In this document: positions 1 to 10,769 of the stretch, piece by piece
How positions within the stretch are numbered: the stretch's first letter is position 1
Layout: every line of letters begins with the position of its first letter
NCBI RefSeq assembly: GCF_003265705.1
Contig: NW_020312848.1
Location: 53,610,765 to 53,674,764 of the forward strand
Reading direction: 5' to 3'
Origin: Callorhinus ursinus
Taxonomy: Eukaryota; Chordata; Mammalia; Carnivora; Otariidae
DNA length: 64,000 nt
Notes under the pieces: model-generated
Database searches by the model: none
Told to the model about the DNA's origin: nothing
Seen by the model: only the letters and a program-made list of their open reading frames with translations
Translations under genes and position numbers: made by a program

Positions 1-774
1 ATAGTTGATACATACAAAAGAATATATGTAATGTTTTTGTAAGCTCTGAAACATAATAAAACAAACATTGTGAATCCACACATTACCAACAAAATGCATT
101 AATTCATTTTTACTATTTAATATTCCACTGCATGATTATCCCACTATTTACTTATCTATTTTATTGTTGATAGACATTTTTTTGTTTTGCTATTATGAAC
201 AACAAAAAAAATTTTTGTTATATTTCATACATACTTGTTGGTATACATAAGCAAGAGTTTCCATTGAGTCTTTCTTTAGGAATGAAATAGCTCAGTCATA
301 AAATAGGCATATTCCCCTTTAGAAGACAGTGTAACATTATTTTCCAAAATGATGCATTAATTTACACTTCTACCAGCACATACGAGTGTTCTACTTGCTG
401 TATATGTTCACCAGCATTTGTAGGACAACTTCTTTTTTATCATTTTTTAAATTACCCTGAGTGGTAAAAAGATAATCTCACAAACATCTTAATTTGCATT
501 TCTTGGATTACTAATCAGATTGATCACACTTTCCTTTTTATTGGTCATTGGGTGTTCATCTTTCTTCTGCCTTTTCCCATTTTTTTTTCTTTTGGGTTAT
601 GGGTCTGTTGTATTTTGATTTGAAGGGATTCTTTATATATAATATATACAAGTAATTGTTGGGTAGATGAGAGAGGGAATTAATAGATAGCAAAAGCATT
701 CTCCTATTTTGTGAGTATATAGTAAATAAATTCTCCCAATTTTATGGTGTATCTTTTTACTTTCTTTAGGAGAC

Positions 775-956
775 TTTTTTTTTTTTTTTTTTAGAGCTAG
801 AAGCTGGGGGAGATGGGCAAAGGAAGAGAGAGAATCTCAAGCAAACTCCACGCCCAGCATGGAGCCTGATTCCGGGCTTGATCTCATAACCCTGAGAATC
901 ATACCTGAACTGAAATCAAGAGTCTGATGCTTAACCGACTGAACCACCCAGGTGCC
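775..956 (-). mobile_element. CAN SINE (tRNA-Lys derived), antisense
   Basis: The poly-T at 775-792 is the reversed A tail, and the element ends with the reversed head 'ccacccaggtgcc'. The flanking target-site duplication is visible as 'tttctttaggagact' at 761-775 and 'tttctttagaagact' just after the element, with one mismatch. It sits inside the antisense L1. Carnivore SINEs of this type are non-autonomous and are mobilised by L1 proteins. Confidence 0.93.
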
Positions 957-981
957 TCTTTCTTTAGAAGACTTTGGATGA

Positions 982-1177
982 GGGGCACCTGGGTGGCTCA
1001 GTCATTAAGCCTATCTTCAGCTCAGGTCATGATCCCAGGGTCCTGGGATCGAGCCCCGCATCAGGCTCCCTGCTCTGCAGGAAGCCTGCTTCTCCCTCTC
1101 CCACTCCCCCTGCTTGTGTTCCCTCTCTCGCTGTGTCTCTCTCTGTCAAATAAATAAATAAATCTTTTTTAAAAAAA
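982..1177 (+). mobile_element. CAN SINE, sense, abutting the previous copy
   Basis: The head 'ggggcacctgggtggctcag' starts at 982, followed by the tRNA-related part, the CT-rich region and an 'aaataaataaataaatc' tail. Imperfect target duplications are 'agactttggatga' before and 'agatttttgatga' after. Its left target lies next to the duplication of the 775-956 SINE, so the two insertions are only about 25 bases apart and in opposite orientation. A 76-codon frame across both copies is an accident of repeat sequence. Confidence 0.94.
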
Positions 1178-2639
1178 GATTTTTGATGAAATTATTGTTT
1201 ATCAATTTTTTAATGATTGCAATCCTATAAATCACAAAGTTATTTTCCTTTATTTCCTTCAAAAAGCTTAAAATTTTACCTTTCTTTATTAAGTCTTTCT
1301 TCCATTGGGAATATATTTTTTGTGGATGGTATGATGGGGATCAATTCTTATTGATCTAAACAATTTTATATTCTATATATCAAAATAGATACATAGATTC
1401 TATATATCTAACCAATAATTCTAATTTTTGAATAGCCCCTGTCTTCTTGTCATATACTGTTTCCATTTCTATATGGCCTTACTTCTAGGCTTTATTCTAT
1501 TCTATTGGTAAATTAGTTCATTTCTGAACCTCACTACATTAATTACTGTAGATTTCCTAAGATTTCATTTTTCTTAGAAGTGTCTTGGCTATTCCTAGGC
1601 TGTTGCTTTTCTATATGCATTTTTCAATCAGCTTGTCAGTTTGCACGAAAAGCTTTGGGATTTTATCCATGGGAATAACATTGACTCCCTTAATCAATGT
1701 GGGAGAAAGTCTAAGTGATATTTGGTCTTCCACTGACGAACACTGTACATTCTTCTTTTAATAAAGTTTTACAGAACATGTACAAATTTGTAAATATCTA
1801 TGTTTTTTAGAATCTTATGCCTTTTTTAGTTATTATTGAAAAATAGAATTCCTGTGTTAACAATTATATCATGTACAAATCAACATAGTTTCATGGCTTC
1901 CTTTCCAAATCTTCTACCTGTTATTATTATTGTCCTTATTTCTCAGCTGACAAGAACTTCTAATGGTGTTGAAAGAAGCACTCACAGTGGGCATCTGTTT
2001 TATTCATGATTTAGTATGATAGCATTTCCAGTGTTTTTGGAAGATAGTTATTAAGATTAAAGAAGTTCTGTTACTAATTTTTAAGAGAGATAAAAATCTG
2101 AATAGATGTTGACCCCTATCAAATGTGGGGTTTTTTTGCAGTTGAGAAGAGGTACCCCCCTTTTCTATTGAATTTAAATTATAGCTTTCCTGTTGCTAAA
2201 TTTCCCTTGCGTATTGTGATTAAACCCCTCCTTGATTGTAATAGATAATCTATTGTTCTTAAATCCTGTGGACTTCATTTGCTAATATTTGTTTAAGATC
2301 TTGGTCTATAATTTTTCTTTCTCATCCAGTACTTTTTTAAGTGAGGTATTAGGGTGAGAGTGTTTTTCGTTTTTGTTTTGTTTTGTAGCATAGTATGCAA
2401 GATTGGAAAGATAAGTTCCTTGAAAGTTTGGTAGAATTTGCCTCTTACCTATAAATTCATCTGAGTCTTGTGTGGCTGTTTTTTGTTTTTTTTTTGTTTT
2501 TTTTTTTTTTTTAAGAAATACTAACTTGTTCATCTTATTTTGCTTCATAATTTCTCCTTGAGTAAGTTACATTTCTTAACTGTCCTCTAAATTTTGAAAT
2601 ATTTTATTATAATGTTCATATTATTGTTATTTTTCCACT

Positions 2640-2690
2640 AAATTTTTGTTTGTTTTTTGTTTTGTTGTTTTGTTTTCTCTTTAAATTTGT
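2640..2690. repeat. T/G-rich low-complexity tract
   Basis: Runs of 'tttgttttgttt' type sequence at the end of the antisense L1. A similar tract lies at 2480-2512. No other signal seen. Confidence 0.6.
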
Positions 2691-2695
2691 AGTAA

Positions 2696-2836
2696 ATGCT
2701 TCATATGTGCCAGTCTGTCTGACAGAAATGTTTAGAAAAATCATTACGTTATTTTTCCCGTTTCACTTGTAAGAGACTCCAAGAGGATAAGTAACTGGCC
2801 TGAAGTCACATAGTTGGTGGTGGAGCCGAATTGCAT
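2696..2836 (-). mobile_element. MIR SINE fragment, antisense
   Basis: The order 'tatgtgccag', then a cryptic 'cccgtttcact' (reversed 'tctgtaaaatggg' core), 'ggataagtaactggcctgaagtcac' and 'tggtggagccgaattg' follows the reverse complement of MIR, including the decayed tRNA-like box at the right end. Divergence is high, as expected for a mammal-wide repeat. Confidence 0.65.
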
Positions 2837-2839
2837 TTG

Positions 2840-5600
2840 TTTTCTTTAAGAATCACACAAGCTCTTTTGGGTAGAACATAATATCCATTTACTAATCCTT
2901 GAGTTGAAGGAAGTGAGCCATGACATTTGTCTAAAAGAGTCAACTTGGAGGGGAAAAAAACCCACCCATAAAATGTTTTGCCTTCCATCTGTGACTTTGA
3001 AGCACATTTTATTTTTTATTTTTGTTTAGTTAAAATGAACTCAGTTTGTGTTTAAGAAGCACATTTTAAACCACTTCAGTTTACATTTTTATCCTTTATT
3101 GAAAATCCTAATAAACTCTTTTTTGAGCTTTTAAGAAAATGTTATTATGGAAATATTCTTATTGTAGCTTTTCCCTTTGTACACCAAATAAACCTCAGAT
3201 CACTTGTTTGATTCACAGGAACCTACTGTGGTGACTCTGGATGCCTTTGTACAATGATTTGATGGTTTTCTTCTCCCAAATATAGTCATTGGTTGTTCTC
3301 AGTCACTCCCTTGGAGATGGAAAAATTCATGTGAAACTTGAAACTTCACCACTTTTTATATGTCCACTAACCTATGGCACCTTTCTTTACAATGGCTAGG
3401 CTGTTTTATGTTCCCGTAAATATTTACTTGGTCTCATCTTCATTTTAATGTGCTTCAGCAAGAACAGCGTGCTCTTAGGATTTCTTTGTCTAGAAGATTA
3501 GAAAACTAGAATTTCCACCTTTCCAGGATATTTAATTTGGAAGCATTCATGTTGCCATTTATGCTCTCAGCTCTTGAAAATTTGCCATTTCATTATCTCT
3601 CTTCCATTTTTTGTCAGACAAGATAGTACGAATATCACTATTGTGTCTGTCTTATTTATCTAAATCTTTCTCTTAATTGTTTTGATAATTTTTTGGCTTT
3701 ATGCAGAGAACATCACTGGAATGTATTTTTCTTACAGTCTTTCCCAATATTGATTTCTTCTTGAGTTAACCTACACAGAAATTCTTACTTATTTTAGTAG
3801 TAAGCTGCACTAACACCAGCTTCATTGAAATCCATTTTATTTACAGCTGCTTGATTATTTTGAAACTATATACTCCAACATGTTGAGCCACTGAAATCTT
3901 TGCAAGAAAGAAAAAGCAATCATTTTCTACCCTTGAATCTTTGGTTTACTAAACTAAAATGTTCTGCGTCAGATTTCATGCAGATCAGAACTTTTGGTGA
4001 TGCACTTGGAATAATTACTTCTTAATTGTAATCATTCATAAAAATAGGGGATACTATTTAGAATGTCTCAATAATTATAGATTTTATAGGCAAGCTACAA
4101 CATTTCCATTATTTTGTTATGGTGGAATTGCTATGAGCATGGAAGAAATTCAAAGGGTTTGTGGCCTGACTTCAGGGTTGAGGTTCAGTTCCCTTCTAGC
4201 TGACGTTTTATATTTTAAATCAGTCTGTCTTTATTTATTTATTTTTTTAGTGTTTCTAGGGAAAAAAAAGTTTTATGCTTGAAGCAAAGACCCCAAACAC
4301 CCAAACAGTATTCTGATTTGTCTCTCTTCTAGTCCCCAATGCATTTATTTTCCTGAAGCTTTGTGCTTTCTTTTTCTTTAATAAACACTTAAAAAATATA
4401 TTGCTTGCAGTTGTAATTCAACACAAGGACCTCGGAGTTGCAAGCCTTTCATGAAAACTTGTCTTAGATTTCTGCATTTTACTTACATTGTAAAACTTCA
4501 TTTTTACAAAGTTAGAGGGAAATTTAATTTATTTATTAAGGTGGTATTTGTTTTTTGTTTCTCTTGTAATAATTTATTTCTACCCTTGTTCAAAAAAGAT
4601 TTGAGTCATTTAGTACAAAAAATTATGAAGTGAAGAAATCAAGCAAAAGGAAAATATCAGTGCAAAATTTAAAATGAAGCAAGGAGCAAAATTAATACAA
4701 ACATGGACATTAATTCTAATGTACTTCCTAGAGATGGGCCACAGACTGAGCCCTTTCTAACCACAGATGCCAAAAGAAATATGATAATTTATATGACTCA
4801 CACAGTATCTGAAATACCATGGGTACTTAGGGTATGGTGAAATAAACACTTTCAATAATACCACTACCTTAAATGTAATAATATGTTTCATTGGGCTTTT
4901 TTTTTTTTAATGTTTCTTAATTTATTCTGGGGGTATATCAGAAAAGAGTCATATCAACAAATTTAGTTCTTTGAAATACCAGTTGTTCTAGTATAGTACA
5001 ATACTAACCGATCATCTGACCAAGTCATTTATTAAGTTTCACAGGATACAAATATATAGTCTCCAAGGTGGGATGGGCAAGAATATTTTTTGAGTGTTGT
5101 TGGAATGACATATTGGGACTTTTTTTGGTATTTTTATTTTGTTTTAGTTTTAATTAAAAAAATAAGCTTAAATAGTACCACTGTATAGATTGAGACTGGT
5201 TCCCTCAATCGGTGCCTTTGTTAGATTGTCACATGTCCTTTTAGTTCCAAGAGCTATCTGAGAGGAGAGTGTACCCTATGAGGCATGGGGTTTAATAGGT
5301 GTATCTTCACTATTTAGTTTATTGCACTTAGACAATATCTGGTTAAGTGGATTTTCAGAAATGCTTAATTTTGTGTTACCTAAAATAATCATCATAAAAT
5401 AAGTGACTTAAAGAAATTGTAGTGTGAAAGTAATAGTACTAAATTAACACAGGCAAACAGCAAGAAGAAAAGATCTACAGACTTCTACACTTGGCCCTTT
5501 GCCATTAACAAAACTAGTTATAAAACCATGTAAGTAATTCTGGCAAGAAGTCATCTAAAAATATCTGGTTATCAGAAAGACTATGATAAGTAGTCTTGAA
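2840..5600. other. Single-copy AT-rich stretch, no gene seen
   Basis: I recognise no gene, RNA or clear interspersed repeat here. Short homopolymer runs occur (for example a T run at 4900-4909). A 12-base match 'aagcacatttta' lies about 57 bases apart near 3000 and 3057. The only frame of note (4451-4633, 60 codons) is rich in Phe and Lys codons, as random AT-rich DNA would be. Confidence 0.5.
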
Positions 5601-6270
5601 ATAGTAGATACTATGACTCCATTATAAGGTATATGATACACTTAAAACTAAACATGCAGAACATGAAGACAAATCACATTTTATTCAGTAGAACTTAGAT
5701 TCAGTTGATATTCAATCAAGTGTTGTGCAAAATTTCACCAAACATAATGATAAATATTCAGAAGTCCTATTTGTGGTTTTAATAGCAAAAGGCAAAAAGC
5801 ATACCCTCTGGGAAATCTCATATCCTCCCTATTATAAGAAGTTCGCTATTTAATTTGATGAAACTACCAATGTCTCTAATGTACCTCAGCTTACATTATT
5901 TCTAAATTTTAAGTGAATTACTGAGTGAGGAAAAGACTTATTGGAAGAAAAATTATTCTATGGAAAGAGCATTCTGAAAAGATATGTTGTTTTCAGAAAC
6001 ATTTTTGAAAATGTTTCCATCATTATAATGCTTTTTTGGGGGGTGAAAACAATATTGTGTCATCTATACTTCTGTATACTTAAAACAATTGAAAATAACT
6101 TTTCTAATCTACTTTAAAGATCTACAATATTAAATGTTTTCATGAGCTTTGAAGCCGTTTGTCAAATATGTAAGTTCCAAATAGTTTACAAAATGAACTG
6201 GCTGTAGAGAATGAAAATTCAGTAGATGAAATGCTGCAAAAACCTTTATGTAACTCATAAAATAGACTGG
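5600..6270 (+). pseudogene. Degraded hAT-superfamily transposase (BED/Charlie-like)
   Basis: In a single plus frame from 5632 one reads LKTKHAEHEDKSHF, which has the layout of the C-terminal half of a BED zinc finger (H-x4-H spacing). Further on in the same frame comes LIAKGKKHT at about 5779-5805, matching the 'IAK..KPHTIGE' block of hAT transposases. The same frame then reads FDETTNVSN at 5854-5880, matching the 'LDE.TD' block that carries the first catalytic Asp (codon 5857-5859). At least two stops (around 5689 and at 5851) lie in that frame, and the reading shifts frame afterwards near EDLLEEKLFYGKS (about 5936-5975). The catalytic core is therefore dead, and the C-terminal dimerisation region is not clear. 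I saw no terminal inverted repeats. Charlie or ZBED-like is the best guess; a domesticated gene is unlikely because of the stops. Confidence 0.7.
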
Positions 6271-7544
6271 AAATCATGATCCATGTAAGTCATCTTTATA
6301 AAATTATGTCATTTCATGAAACCAAATATATAAAATGTGAAATTAAAAAAAAATTAAAAGAACAGCCTGGAACTGGACCTAATATGAAGATACCCCCAAA
6401 AAAGGGAAGCATGATTGGGAGTGAGGTAAGCGAGATGGTGGAAAGGAAGCCCCTGACCTACTTTCCTTGCACAGAAACAAAGATTCAACAATAATATATG
6501 GATTAATTTCCTTTATAAGAAATTCAGAAACCAATTAAAAGATTCCTGCACCCCAAGTAAGCATGAAACCAGCACATTTATGCTGATAGGAAATTTGTTG
6601 CACCCTCTCATTATACTCCCTCCCCTTGGCATGGCACCATGTGATGAGGAGGAAACACCCAGCTCCTGGTTTCACCCTAGAGAGGGAAATAAAAGACTGG
6701 ACCATACATCCATTGTTGACTTTTTGGGGCACTGCCTGAGAACTGGCTTTTGTTTCACCTGTCTCAGAGTGCTGATGGGACAAGGCATACCCTAGCTGAG
6801 AATAAGAAAGAGTTGGGCACCATATTGCTGCTCCAGAGAGCCTATGGTACAGCATACAGAGGGCAATACAATTCAGTGGTCTCTTCCTCAGGGGAGAAAG
6901 AAAACAGTGAAATATATATAACCAATGTTCTAGCTTTTGGGGGTACTGTCTAAGGAACTGATTTCTAATAGCTGAATTCAGGATGCTGATGGGATCTGGC
7001 ATACTCTAGATGCCTGGGGTGCTGCTGAGAACCAAAAAAAGCAAGGCAGCATGGTGCTGTTTAACAGAACCCACAGAACAACAGACAGACACCAGAGGGA
7101 GTAAGAGATTACAAACCTAAAAAGAAAAAAAAAAGAAGAAAGAAACTAACAAATTCCTCTAATTAAGAATCAGCAGACACAAATCCAGAGAAGACATATC
7201 CTCAGAAAAGATTTGAAAGGCTTACAGAAAGTTGAGCCAGGCAGATTGGTGAAGGACTTTTCCTTGCACAAAACTAGTCTATAAAGACTGAAAGAGGTGG
7301 TTGTTTTTCCAAATACATAGACACCAACACAAAGTTACAAGGAACATGAAGAAACTGAAAAATGGCCCAATCAAAGAATAAAATAAATCTCCAGAAATGA
7401 ACTCTAAAGAAATGGAGGTATATGAAGGACCTGACAAAGTATTCAAAATAACCATTATAAAGATGCTCAAGGAGATTAAGGAAGCAATGCATGAACAAAA
7501 CGAGAATTTCTCAGTAAGCCTTATTTATTAAAGAAACTTCATCC

Positions 7545-10104
7545 ATCATGAATAATCTTCCAAACAAAAAGCACCTGGCCTAGATAGGTTTACTGGAGAA
7601 TTCCATCAAGCATTTAGGGAAGAAATTATACCAATTCTCTACAGTCTCTTTCAGAAGATAGAAGCAGAGGGGATACTTCCTAAATCGTCCACTGAGGCCG
7701 CCAATTACCCTAACACCAAAACCAGATAAAGATATTTCAGGAAAAGAAAACTACAGATCAATATCTCTCATGAACATAGATGTAAAAATCCTCAATGAAT
7801 TATTAACAAATTGTATCCAATGATGTATGAAAAGAATCATACACCATGACTGAGTGGGATTTATCTTGAGTGTATAAAACTCAACATTCAAAAATCAGTT
7901 AATGTAATCTTATCACATCAGCAAAGTAAAGAAGAAAAATCACATGATCATATTAATAGAAGCAGAAAAAGCATGAAAAAAACCCAACACCATTCATAAT
8001 AAAAAACTCTAAATAAACTAGGAATAGAAGAGAACCTCCTCAGCTTGATAAAGAACATCTATAAAAAACTTAACACTAACATTATACTTAATGAGAAACC
8101 AAAACTTTCACCACTAAGATCAGGAACAAGGCAAGGATGTATTCTCTTACCACTCCTTTTCAATATACTGGAAGTCCTGCCTTACATAATAAAACAAGAA
8201 AAGAAAATAAAAAGTATATAGATTAGTAAGGGGAAAATAAAACTTTTTATTTGCAGATAACATGATCATCTATGTAGAAAACCTGAATGAATCAACAAAA
8301 AAGCTCCTGGAACTAATGATTACAGCAAGGTTGCAGGATTCAAGGCTAATTATATACAAAAGTTAATTGCTTTTCCTATATGCCAGGATCAAACAAGTGG
8401 AATTTGAAGTTAAAAACACAGTATCTGTTACATTAGCACACCCAAAGATGAAATACTTAGGTATTAATCTAACAAAATATGCACAAATTTATATCAAGAG
8501 ATCTATAAATTCTGATGAAATTAATCAAAGAAGTAAAGAAATGGAGAGATATTCCATGTTCATGGATAGAAAGATTCAATACTATCAAAATGTCAGTTCT
8601 TCCCAATTTTATGTGTAGATTCAGTGTAATCACAATCAGAATCCTAGCAAGTTATTTTGTGGGTATTCACAAACTGATAATAAGGTTTTTATGGAGACAC
8701 AAAAGACTCAAAATAGCCAACACAATATTGAAGAAGAGCAAAGTTGGAGTGACACTACCTGACCTTAAGACGTACTATTATATTTTTTGAAAAATAAAAA
8801 AAAGACTTACTACTATAAAGCTGCAGTAATCAAGGAAGTGTGGTATTGGTAAACGAATAGACAAATAACTCAAAAGAACAGAAGACAGAGCCTCAGAATT
8901 GACCCGTATAAATATAGTCACCTGATCTTTGACAAAGGAGTAAAGGCAATTCAATGGAGAAAAGGTAGTGTTTTCAACAAATGGCGTTGGAACAACTGGA
9001 CATCCACAGTCAAAAGAAGTGTGTCTAGACACATATTTTACACCCTTTACAAAACTTAAAATGAATCATAGACCTAAATGTAAAATGCAAAACTATAAAA
9101 CTAGAAAATAACATAGGCGAAAATCTAGATGACGATGTGTTTGGCAATGACTTTTTAGACATAACATTAAAGGCATGATTCATGAAAGAAAGAATTGATA
9201 GGCTGAAATTAATTTAAATTAAATATTTCTAGGGGCGCCTGGGTGGGTCATTCGTTAAGCATCTGCCTTCGGCTCAGGTCATGATCCCAGGGTCCTGGGA
9301 TCGAGCCCTGCATCGGGCTCCCTGCTCCACTGGAAGCCTGCTTCTCCCTCTCCCACTCCCCCTGCTTGTGTTCCCTCTCTCGCTGTGTGTCTCTCTCTGT
9401 CAAATAAATAAATAAAATTAAAAAAAATTTCTACTCTATAAAAGACACTGTCAATAGAATGGGGGAAAAAAGCCACAGACTTGCAAAAGTTGTATCTGAT
9501 AAAGTACTGTTATCTAAAATATACAAATAACCTTTATAACTCAACAATAAGAAGACAACCCAATTAAAGAATAAGGCAAAGACCTTACAGACACCTTACA
9601 AAAGAGGGTATATAGATAGCAGATAAACACATGAATAGTTGCCTCACACTATATGTTATCAGGTAAATGCCAATTAAAACCATGAGATTATCACTACGTG
9701 ATTATTAGAATGGCCAAAATTCAGATCCCTGACAACACCAAATGCTGAAGAGGATGTGGAGCAACAGTCTGTCTCATTCATTGCTACTGAGACTGCAAAA
9801 TAGTACAGCCACTTTGAAAGACAGTTTGGTGGTTTCTTATATATAATACTAAATACACTCTTACCATTTGATTCAGCGTTTATTCTCCTTCATATTTATC
9901 CAAAGGAGTTGAAAACTTACATCCACACAAAAACTTGCACAGAGATGTCTGTGGAAGCTTTATTCTCGATTGCCCAACCTTAGAAGCAACCAAGTTGTCC
10001 TTCAGTGGATGAATGTATAAACTGTGGTACATCCAATCAATAGAATATTATTCAGTACTAAAAAGAAATGCGCTATTAAGCCATGAAAAGACATGGAAGA
10101 ATTT
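7545..10104 (+). pseudogene. L1 ORF2 relic (reverse transcriptase to C-terminus)
   Basis: Decayed coding sequence for the L1 ORF2 protein, which in live elements copies RNA at the target site. Partial frames at 8367-8618 (YLGINLTKYAQ) and 8515-8790 (IKMSVLPNF, IANTILKKSKVGVTLPDL) are the fingers/thumb and post-RT parts, in overlapping frames because of indels. The endonuclease half is missing upstream. Stops and frameshifts are spread throughout, and a SINE at 9232-9425 cuts the C-terminal part. Confidence 0.8.
9232..9425 (+). mobile_element. CAN SINE, sense, inside L1
   Basis: Head 'ggggcgcctgggtgggtca' at 9232, B-box-like 'gggatcgagccctgcat', and tail 'caaataaataaataaaatt'. The flanks 'aaatatttcta' (left) and 'aaaatttcta' (right) are a short imperfect target duplication. 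L1 ORF2 sequence continues on both sides. Confidence 0.95.
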
Positions 10105-10283
10105 TATTTTTATTTTGTAAAAGATTTTATTTACTTTAGAGAGGGAGAGAGAGCATTGGGTGACAGAGGGAGGGGCAGTGGGAAAGGGAGAAAGTCTTAA
10201 GCAGACTCTTCATTGAGTGCGGAGCCCAACAAGGGGCTGAATCTCAGGACCAAGAGTAGGACGCTTAACTGACTGCACCGCCC
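10105..10283 (-). mobile_element. CAN SINE, antisense, inside L1
   Basis: Reversed A tail at 10105-10135, GA-rich middle and reversed head 'ccgccca' at the right. 'catggaagaattt' before and 'aatggaagaacttt' after mark the target duplication. More diverged than the 9232 copy. Confidence 0.88.
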
Positions 10284-10769
10284 AATGGAAGAACTTTAAA
10301 TGCACGATAGGAAATGAAAGAAAGCATTCTAAAAAGGTCCACTCCATGGATCCAACTATATCACATTCTGGAAAGGCTAAAACAATAGAGACAATAAAAA
10401 AGATCAGTGAATGCCAGGGATTGTGGGGAGAGAGGGATGAATTGTCAGAGCACAGGATTTTTAGGACAGTGTAACTACTATGTATGATGCTGTAGTGGTG
10501 ACTACGTGTTATTATAAATTTGTCCAAACTCAGAGAATGTACAACATCATGAGCACACCCTAATGTAAACTTTAGACTCTGTATGCTAATGGTATGCCAG
10601 TGTAGTTCATCAGTTGTAACAAATATACCACTCTGGTGGGGGATATTGATAATGTTTGAGGCTATGCATGTATGGAGATAGGGAGCATATGGGAAATCTC
10701 TTTGTACTTTTCTCTCAATTTTACTATGACCCTAAAACTACTCTAAGAAATAGCCTATTAAAAATAGCA

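Larger units (their letters stand above)
1..2690 (-). mobile_element. L1 LINE relic, antisense, 3' half of ORF2
   Basis: Read on the minus strand this is the second half of an old L1 ORF2 plus some 3' sequence. On the plus strand one sees the reverse complement of well-known L1 landmarks: the 'catttcttggatta' and 'ttttcccatttttt' stretch around 500-590, the 'ctattcctaggctgttgc' and 'atcagcttgtcagttt' stretch near 1590-1650, and the 'agtgggcatctgtttt' stretch near 1985. It is heavily mutated and keeps no long reading frame. Two SINEs (775-956 and 982-1177) interrupt it, and L1 sequence resumes on the far side. The outer limits are approximate; the first 110 bases may be 3'-UTR or flank. An old L1M-type copy is likely, but the subfamily was not determined. 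Confidence 0.8.
6415..10765 (+). mobile_element. L1 LINE, sense, internally deleted, with two SINE insertions
   Basis: The left end has the L1M-type 5' leader ('gtgaggtaagcgagatgg', then 'aagcccctgacct'). A further 5' segment at 7330-7500 reads 'gaacatgaagaaactg' and 'aaatctccagaaatgaac'. At about 7540 the sequence jumps straight into the reverse-transcriptase part of ORF2, so ORF1 and the endonuclease half of ORF2 are missing. ORF2 runs to about 10300 and is followed by a recognisable 3' UTR ('cagttgtaacaaatatacc', 'gggatattgataatg') ending near 10765 in 'cctattaaaaa'. SINEs split it at 9232-9425 and 10105-10283. The element is inactive. Confidence 0.85.

Noticed and set aside
927..1157. 76-codon plus frame
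   Set aside because: Spans the end of one SINE and most of the next.
6535..7002. 155-codon minus frame, the longest in the window
   Set aside because: Antisense to the 5' region of the sense L1. No domain, overlaps plus-strand frames, no splice or promoter context.
10210..10527. 105-codon minus frame
   Set aside because: Crosses an antisense SINE and the L1 3' region in reverse.
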